From the NCBI GenBank assembly GCA_021813085.1, contig JAKAMA010000040.1, positions 1-11,459 of the forward strand: 11,459 nt of DNA, in the 5' to 3' direction. This stretch comes from Chloroflexota bacterium. GTDB taxonomy: Bacteria > Chloroflexota > Dehalococcoidia > DSTF01 > JACRBR01. The first letter of the stretch is position 1, and every line of letters starts with the position of its first letter. The notes under the pieces are model-generated. The model saw nothing but the letters and a program-made list of their open reading frames with translations. It was not told where the DNA came from and ran no database searches. The position numbers and the translations under genes are program-made. Below, in pieces: positions 7,528-11,459 of this stretch.

Positions 7528-8007
7528 ATGACGACGCCCGACAACGAAGCCACGCTCGAGATCCAGCACCTCATCCGCGACTTCAAGCCGCTGGACGGTG
7601 ACCTCCTCGGCGCCCTCCATGCCGTCCAGCACCGCTACGGGTACATCCCGAAGATCGCGCTCGGCGTCGTCGCCCGCCAGCTCCGCCTCAGCGAGGCGAA
7701 GGTCTACGGCGCGGCCAGCTATTACAGCGAGTTCCGCCTGACGCCGCCGCCCGGGACCCTCATCGGATGGTGCAGCGGGCCCGCCTGCCACCTCAAGGGC
7801 GGCGACCACGTCCGCCGGATCCTCGAGTGCCAGCTCGGCATCGGCATGGAGCAGAACACGGAAGACAACCGCATCGGCCTGCACTTCGCGCAGTGCAACG
7901 GCACCTGCGAGCGCGCGCCGCAGGTGTGGGTGGACGGCGAGGTCGTCGGGCCGCTCACGGCCAACGCCACCCTCGACCTCGTGCGCAAGCTGAAGGACGG
8001 CGCGTGA
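7528..8007 (+). CDS. nuoE: NuoE-like [2Fe-2S] subunit of an NADH oxidoreductase
   Basis: 159 residues, normal for the 24-kDa subunit family (NuoE, HoxE, and the gamma subunits of NAD-linked formate dehydrogenases and hydrogenases). The N-terminal helical part has ALHAVQHRYGYIP and VYGAASYYSEF, typical of the family. The thioredoxin-like domain carries the four cluster ligands: C82 and C87 (WCSGPACHLKGG, C-X4-C) and C123 and C127 (CNGTCERAP, C-X3-C). These bind the N1a-type [2Fe-2S] cluster that sits beside the flavin of the NuoF subunit. The ATG at 7528 is preferred; an in-frame GTG at 7513 lies inside the -10 box. The stop overlaps the next start by one base (TGATG), so the two subunits are translationally coupled. 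I cannot tell from the window whether it belongs to complex I, a hydrogenase or a formate dehydrogenase. Confidence 0.85.
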   Translation: MTTPDNEATLEIQHLIRDFKPLDGDLLGALHAVQHRYGYIPKIALGVVARQLRLSEAKVYGAASYYSEFRLTPPPGTLIGWCSGPACHLKGGDHVRRILECQLGIGMEQNTEDNRIGLHFAQCNGTCERAPQVWVDGEVVGPLTANATLDLVRKLKDGA

Positions 8008-9902
8008 TGGCCTCGTACGACGAGCTGCGCGCCGCCGCGGACCAGGCGTGGAAGCCCATCGCCGATCCCGTGCGCCCGCTCTTCGCCGTCTCGATCAACA
8101 CCTCGTCGCTTGCCGCCGGCGCGCAGCACACGCTCGACGCGCTGCGCAAACTCGCCGAGGCCGGCGGCTTCGACGTCATGCGCACCGGCGACACCGGCTT
8201 CGCCTGGGCGGAGCCGGTGGTGCAGGTCATCAAGCCCGGCGGCCAGCGCGTCCTCTACGGCCCCGTCACCGCCGAGGGGGCCGCCGCCTTCGCGCAGGCC
8301 GCGGCCGCCGGCGTCGCTACGGACTTCGCCGTCGGCGTCGTCTCGGGCGATGCCGCCGCCGGCGTGCCGATGCTCGCCGAGCTGCCGTGGATGAAGCTCC
8401 AGGTCCGCTGGATGATGGAGCACTGCGGCGTCATCGACCCGGAGGACATCGACCACTACATCGCGAACGGCGGCTACGCCCAGTTCGACAAGGCGCGCGC
8501 GCACAGCCAGGACGAGCTGATCGAGATTATCAAGGGCTCGACGCTGCGCGGCCGCTCCGGCTCGTTCTTCTCGACCGGCACCAAGTGGAGCTTCCTGCAG
8601 GGCGCGAAGGCCGAGCCCAAGTACCTCGTCTGCAACGCCGACGAGGGCGACCCGGGCGCGTGGGTCAACCGCGTCGTCCTCGAGAGCGACCCACATCGCG
8701 TGCTCGAAGGCATGCTGATCGGGGCGTACTGCACGGGCGCCACCTACGGCTGGATCTACATCCGCGACGAGTACCCGCTCGCCGCAGCGCGCGTCGGCAA
8801 GGCGATCGAGCAGGCGCGCGCGAAGGGCATCCTCGGCCCGGACGCGCTCGGCACCGGCATTCGCTTCGATGCGGAGGTCGTGCGCGGCGCCGGCTCGTAC
8901 GTCTGCGGCGACGAGACCGGGCTCATTGCCTCGGTCAACGACGGCCGCGGCATGCCCAAGATCAAGCCGCCGTTCCCGGCCCAGAGCGGCGTGCTCGACC
9001 AGCCGACGAACGTCAACAATGTCGAGACGTACACTGCCGTCACCACGCTCCTGCGCCTCGGCGCCGATGCGTACAGCACTGTCGGCACGGAGGTGAACCG
9101 CGGCACGAAGATGTTCACGGTGTCGGGCGATGTCACGAACACCGGCTGCCTCGAGGTGCCCTTTGGCACCAAGGTGCGCGACCTGCTCGAAGCCGCGGGC
9201 GGCGTCGCCGGCGGCCGCGCCCTCAAGGCGCTCCAGCAGGGCGGCCCGCTCTCCGGCATCCTCCCGGCGCACATCGCGCTCGACCTGCCGCTCGAGCCCG
9301 AGCCGTTCCGGCCGCTCGGCGCCGGCATGGGTGGCGGCGGCCTGGTGTTCGTGGACGACCGCGCCTGCGTCGTCGACCTCAACCTCATGTTCGCGCACTT
9401 CCTCGAGGATGAGTCGTGCGCGCGCTGCACAACCTGTCGCGGCGGCAACCAGCGCATGGTCGAGATCTTCCGCCGCGTCTCCCGCGGCGAAGCGCAGCCC
9501 ACGGACCCCGAGCACCTCAAGTCGCTCGCCGCGTCGTTCCAGTACTCGAACTGCTTCCACGGATCGCTCTCGCCCACGATCATGAACAACACGATGCAGT
9601 TCTTCCGCGACGAGTACGACGCCCACGCGCTCGAACACCGCTGCCCGGCGAAGGTCTGCGAGGCGCTGATCCGCTACACCGTCGCCAGGCAGACGGACGC
9701 TGTGGAGCGGGCCGCGGCCGTCTGCCCGACACGGGCGATCGCGCGGGACGCGGGGGCATGGGCGATCGACGACACGAGCTGCATCCGGTGCGACGCCTGT
9801 CGCGAGGTCGCGCCAGGCGACATCGTCATCGAGGACCGCTACCGGGACGCGATCCCGCTGCGCGCCATCGAGACCGCGGCTGTCGCCCGCGCGGGCGGCT
9901 AA
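8007..9902 (+). CDS. nuoF: Divergent NuoF/HoxF-like flavoprotein subunit with an altered iron-sulfur set
   Basis: 631 residues in the long NuoF architecture of electron-bifurcating hydrogenases and formate dehydrogenases. Residues about 22-100 are a thioredoxin-like domain lacking the expected cysteines (S33/S34 in SSLAAGA; D62 and A66 in TGDTGFAWAEP). Residues about 170-440 are the FMN/NADH domain (STLRGRSGSFFSTGTKWSF, NADEGDPGAW, YVCGDETGL, PTNVNNVET) followed by the SLBB region. The N3-type [4Fe-4S] site is complete: C471, C474, C477 and C516. A C-terminal ferredoxin-like domain has C573 of the first motif and C592, C595 and C598 of the second, but no other ligands. The FMN loop departs from the usual GRGGAGFPTG. 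AAGGA at 7993-7997 serves as ribosome binding site inside nuoE. It should oxidise NADH or pass electrons to NAD with NuoE and an unseen partner. The family is clear; the physiological complex is not. Confidence 0.85.
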   Translation: MASYDELRAAADQAWKPIADPVRPLFAVSINTSSLAAGAQHTLDALRKLAEAGGFDVMRTGDTGFAWAEPVVQVIKPGGQRVLYGPVTAEGAAAFAQAAAAGVATDFAVGVVSGDAAAGVPMLAELPWMKLQVRWMMEHCGVIDPEDIDHYIANGGYAQFDKARAHSQDELIEIIKGSTLRGRSGSFFSTGTKWSFLQGAKAEPKYLVCNADEGDPGAWVNRVVLESDPHRVLEGMLIGAYCTGATYGWIYIRDEYPLAAARVGKAIEQARAKGILGPDALGTGIRFDAEVVRGAGSYVCGDETGLIASVNDGRGMPKIKPPFPAQSGVLDQPTNVNNVETYTAVTTLLRLGADAYSTVGTEVNRGTKMFTVSGDVTNTGCLEVPFGTKVRDLLEAAGGVAGGRALKALQQGGPLSGILPAHIALDLPLEPEPFRPLGAGMGGGGLVFVDDRACVVDLNLMFAHFLEDESCARCTTCRGGNQRMVEIFRRVSRGEAQPTDPEHLKSLAASFQYSNCFHGSLSPTIMNNTMQFFRDEYDAHALEHRCPAKVCEALIRYTVARQTDAVERAAAVCPTRAIARDAGAWAIDDTSCIRCDACREVAPGDIVIEDRYRDAIPLRAIETAAVARAGG

Positions 9903-9914
9903 CCGACCGCTGCG

Positions 9915-9950
9915 CGCGGTAGGGGCACACGGCCTTGTGCCCCTACCGCG
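9915..9950. repeat. Palindrome with 15-bp arms between nuoF and fmt
   Basis: CGCGGTAGGGGCACA (9915-9929) and its exact reverse complement (9936-9950) flank the six bases CGGCCT. It fills the 40-base gap between convergent genes and runs over the fmt stop codon (9943-9945, minus). It could end transcription from both sides, but it has no T-tract on either strand. The core GTAGGGGCAC/GTGCCCCTAC resembles REP-like palindromes I recall as being dispersed in many bacterial genomes; that link is from memory. Confidence 0.7.
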
Positions 9951-10908
9951 GCCGCGCGGATCTGGTCGCCACCGCCAGCCGCGTCCCGATCAGCCCGCGA
10001 TGTCCGCGAAGATACGCGGCCGCCGGCATCATCCGCCCGCCTGGGGCCTGCACCGATGTCACCGCCACGGCGCCGTCCCGCGCCACCACGCCGAAGCCGG
10101 CGTCCGTGCCCGCCAGCGCGAACGCCGTCCCCGGCACCGCATCGGCGGCGCGTTCGACCGGCAGGCAGGCCAGGATGCGCAGCGGCTCGCCGCCGGCGTA
10201 CGTGTACGCGCCCGGCCACGGGTTGTACGCGCGCACCTTCCGGCACACCGTCCCCGCGTCGTCGCGTTCCCAGTCGATGAGCGCGTCGGTCTTCTTGATC
10301 TGCGGCGCGTAGGTCGCCAGCGCCTCGTCCTGCTCGACAGGCGTGATCTCCCCCGCCGCGTACGCCGGCAACACCCGCATGAGCAGCTCTGCGCCCGCCT
10401 CGGCGACCTTCGGCGTCAGCGTGCCCGTCGTGTCCGAAGGATCGATCGGCACGCGCACGCTTGCCAGCACCGGCCCGGCGTCGAGCGCCAGCCGCACCCG
10501 CATGATCGTGGCGCCGGTCTCGGCGTCACCGGCGAGGATCGCCGCCGGGGTGGGCGCCGCGCCACGCCAGCGCGGCAGCAGCGAGGCGTGCACGTTCAGG
10601 ACACCGAGCGGCGGCACGTCGAGCACCGCCTGTTTCAGGATCTGTCCGTACGCCGCGATGACGCCGATGTCCGGTGCCAGCCGGCGCAGCTCCTCGACCG
10701 ACTCCGGCCGGCTGATCGACGCCGGCTGACGGACCTCCAGCCCGTGCGCCAGCGCCAGCACCTTGACCGGGGGCGGCGCCGAGCGCCTGCCGCGGCCGGC
10801 GCCCCGGTCCGGCTGCGTGTACACGGCCGCGACCTCGTGTTCGCTCCCGATCAGCCGGCGCAGCGCCGGAAGGGCGAACTCCGGCGATCCCATGAACACG
10901 ATGCGCAT
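9943..10908 (-). CDS. fmt: Methionyl-tRNA formyltransferase
   Basis: 321 residues, close to the usual 310-320. It transfers a formyl group from 10-formyl-tetrahydrofolate to Met-tRNA(fMet), in the cytoplasm, for translation initiation. The N-terminus MRIVFMGSPEFALPAL is typical. The formyl-transfer core is complete: N105 and H107 in NVHASLLPRWRGAAP, and D143 in LDAGP after TGATIMRV. The C-terminal tRNA-binding domain starts near residue 205 with the usual Q-I-KK-D-IDW pattern and the VRAYNPWPGAY segment. The frame is open further upstream, but ATG 10908 begins the conserved sequence and sits six bases after a -10 box. It diverges from the acylphosphatase gene. Its last codons and stop lie inside the palindrome, so the final residues (RSARPR) are repeat-derived in part. 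Confidence 0.95.
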   Translation of the reverse strand: MRIVFMGSPEFALPALRRLIGSEHEVAAVYTQPDRGAGRGRRSAPPPVKVLALAHGLEVRQPASISRPESVEELRRLAPDIGVIAAYGQILKQAVLDVPPLGVLNVHASLLPRWRGAAPTPAAILAGDAETGATIMRVRLALDAGPVLASVRVPIDPSDTTGTLTPKVAEAGAELLMRVLPAYAAGEITPVEQDEALATYAPQIKKTDALIDWERDDAGTVCRKVRAYNPWPGAYTYAGGEPLRILACLPVERAADAVPGTAFALAGTDAGFGVVARDGAVAVTSVQAPGGRMMPAAAYLRGHRGLIGTRLAVATRSARPR

Positions 10909-10914
10909 CCCGCG

Positions 10915-10920
10915 AGCATA
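10915..10920 (-). promoter_or_regulatory. -10 box for a leaderless fmt transcript
   Basis: On the minus strand TATGCT is followed by six bases (CGCGGG) and then the fmt ATG. This matches the TANNNT pattern with the first transcribed base at the start codon. No ribosome binding site fits in the gap. The box-to-ATG distance equals that at mntA. Confidence 0.5.
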
Positions 10921-10942
10921 CCACGGCCGCCGGAAGCGGGCG

Positions 10943-10948
10943 TATACT
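10943..10948 (+). promoter_or_regulatory. -10 box of the acylphosphatase gene
   Basis: TATACT on the plus strand would start transcription near 10954-10955. The message would begin with a perfect 8-bp hairpin (GGGCGGTC 10954-10961, GACCGCCC 10967-10974, loop of five). GAGGTG follows at 10977-10982 as a good ribosome binding site, five bases before the ATG. It faces the fmt promoter, with 22 bases between the two -10 boxes. No -35 hexamer is recognisable. Confidence 0.5.
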
Positions 10949-10987
10949 CTGCGGGGCGGTCGCGCAGACCGCCCGCGAGGTGGGTGC

Positions 10988-11263
10988 ATGCAACGACTGC
11001 ACGCCCGTGTCACCGGGCGTGTCCAGGGCGTCGGGTTCCGCGAGTACGTGCGGCACCAGGCCGTAGCGCACGAGCTGACGGGCTACGTGCGCAACGACGA
11101 GGACGGCCGTACGGTCGAGGTCGTGGCCGAAGGCGACGAAGGGCAGATCGAGGCCTTCCTCGACGCGCTCCTCGACGGCCCGCGCTTCTCCCGCGTCGAG
11201 CACATCGACTCATCGCTCAGCGAGGCAAGCCACGCCTTCTCCCGCTTCAGCATCGAGTTCTGA
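10988..11263 (+). CDS. acyP: Acylphosphatase
   Basis: 91 residues, the normal size of this single-domain enzyme, which hydrolyses carboxyl-phosphate bonds in small acyl phosphates such as carbamoyl or acetyl phosphate. The signature GRVQGVGFR holds the phosphate-binding arginine R18, and GYVRN holds the catalytic asparagine N36. The rest follows the ferredoxin-like fold of the family, with TVEVVAEGDEGQIEAFLDAL in the usual place. GAGGTG at 10977-10982 fixes the ATG start; the frame stays open upstream but that part lies antisense to fmt. It is transcribed away from fmt and is followed by heptamer repeats and the convergent moeA-like gene. Its physiological substrate in bacteria is generally unclear. 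Confidence 0.93.
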   Translation: MQRLHARVTGRVQGVGFREYVRHQAVAHELTGYVRNDEDGRTVEVVAEGDEGQIEAFLDALLDGPRFSRVEHIDSSLSEASHAFSRFSIEF

Positions 11264-11280
11264 CCACGCACCGCCTCCAG

Positions 11281-11329
11281 TCCCCAGTACCTAGTTCCCA
11301 GTACCTAGTACCCAATGCCCAGTCCCCAG
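11281..11329. repeat. Seven degenerate 7-bp tandem repeats (STRR-like)
   Basis: The units in order are TCCCCAG, TACCTAG, TTCCCAG, TACCTAG, TACCCAA, TGCCCAG, TCCCCAG, with consensus T-N-C-C-(C/T)-A-G. They begin 18 bases after the acylphosphatase stop and end three bases before the moeA-like stop. The preceding CCTCCAG may be a worn eighth unit. They resemble the heptanucleotide short tandemly repeated repetitive (STRR) sequences described in filamentous cyanobacteria. They encode nothing evident on either strand. Confidence 0.85.
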
Positions 11330-11332
11330 ACG

Positions 11333-11459
11333 CTACTCCAGCAGCATCGCGTCGACCTCGTCGCCCGGCGCGACGCCCGGCAGGTCCTCCGGTACGATCG
11401 CGAGTGCGTTCGCCTGCGCCATCGATGTCAGCATCCCGGACCCCTGCGGTCCCGTGAGC
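11333..11459 (-). CDS. moeA: MoeA-like molybdopterin molybdenumtransferase, C-terminal fragment
   Basis: Only the last 41 codons are inside the window; the gene continues past the right edge. The visible part reads LTGPQGSGMLTSMAQANALA followed by IVPEDLPGVAPGDEVDAMLLE and a TAG. This is the usual end of MoeA: the Q-G-S-G motif with the helix LTSMAQANAL, then the C-terminal beta-barrel domain with the pattern of a Gly-Asp-Glu-Val turn and a short hydrophobic tail. MoeA inserts molybdenum into adenylylated molybdopterin in molybdenum cofactor synthesis. It is convergent with the acylphosphatase gene. The identification rests on a short stretch but the motif is distinctive. Confidence 0.8.
   Translation of the reverse strand, partial: LTGPQGSGMLTSMAQANALAIVPEDLPGVAPGDEVDAMLLE

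Noticed and set aside
7722..9638. A 638-codon minus-strand open frame opposite nuoE and nuoF.
   Set aside because: Repetitive Val/Arg/Asp/Ala composition and no motif. The plus-strand genes explain the open frame.
11281..11329. A CRISPR array.
   Set aside because: Units are 7 bp, contiguous and degenerate, with no spacers.
9937..11457. A 506-codon plus-strand frame across fmt, acyP and the heptamers.
   Set aside because: It runs antisense to fmt and out of frame with acyP, and is extremely Arg/Pro-rich, as expected for a high-GC shadow frame.

Overview
The window is GC-rich and densely coded. It carries eight genes or gene fragments that read as intact in the visible part, one frameshifted gene and a 3' gene fragment. 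A bacterium of the Chloroflexota (Dehalococcoidia-like or a relative) is the best guess. The reasons are the Agl23/TIGR03663-type membrane glycosyltransferase next to a flippase-like gene, the high GC, and -10 boxes placed so close to start codons that several transcripts look leaderless. No rRNA or other taxonomic marker is present, so this assignment is inference.

Region 1 (1-5237, + strand) looks like an envelope glycoconjugate module. It holds the 3' part of an Agl23-like GT-C membrane protein fused to a six-repeat NHL propeller, then a lysylphosphatidylglycerol-synthase-type flippase-like membrane protein, then an FAD-dependent amine-oxidase/HemY-like oxidoreductase. The last two overlap by 4 bp (GTGA). 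A consensus TATAAT box precedes the flippase-like gene.

Region 2 (5243-7324) looks like an accessory islet. It has an MntA-type nucleotidyltransferase antitoxin and its HepT-type partner. The hepT frame is broken by an apparent +1 at a GGGG run, although the rest of the gene is readable in the next frame. A convergent acyltransferase-3 membrane protein follows on the minus strand.

Region 3 (7451-9902, + strand) is a two-gene NuoE/NuoF-like NADH module with no NuoG-like partner in view. The NuoF-like protein is the most unusual gene here. Its N-terminal thioredoxin-like domain has lost its [2Fe-2S] cysteines. Its C-terminal ferredoxin-like domain has lost all four ligands of one [4Fe-4S] cluster and kept all four of the other.

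Region 4 (9903-11459) is housekeeping. fmt (methionyl-tRNA formyltransferase, minus) and an acylphosphatase gene (plus) diverge from a 79-bp promoter region. The 3' end of a moeA-like gene (minus) enters at the right edge. Two small repeats sit at gene ends: a 15-bp-arm palindrome overlapping the fmt stop codon, and seven degenerate heptamers between the acylphosphatase and moeA genes.

I see no tRNA, rRNA, CRISPR array, transposase or origin. I did not find a clearly new multi-gene system. The strongest leads are the edited cluster set of the NuoF-like protein, the broken toxin gene, the GT-C/NHL fusion, and the matching leaderless promoters.
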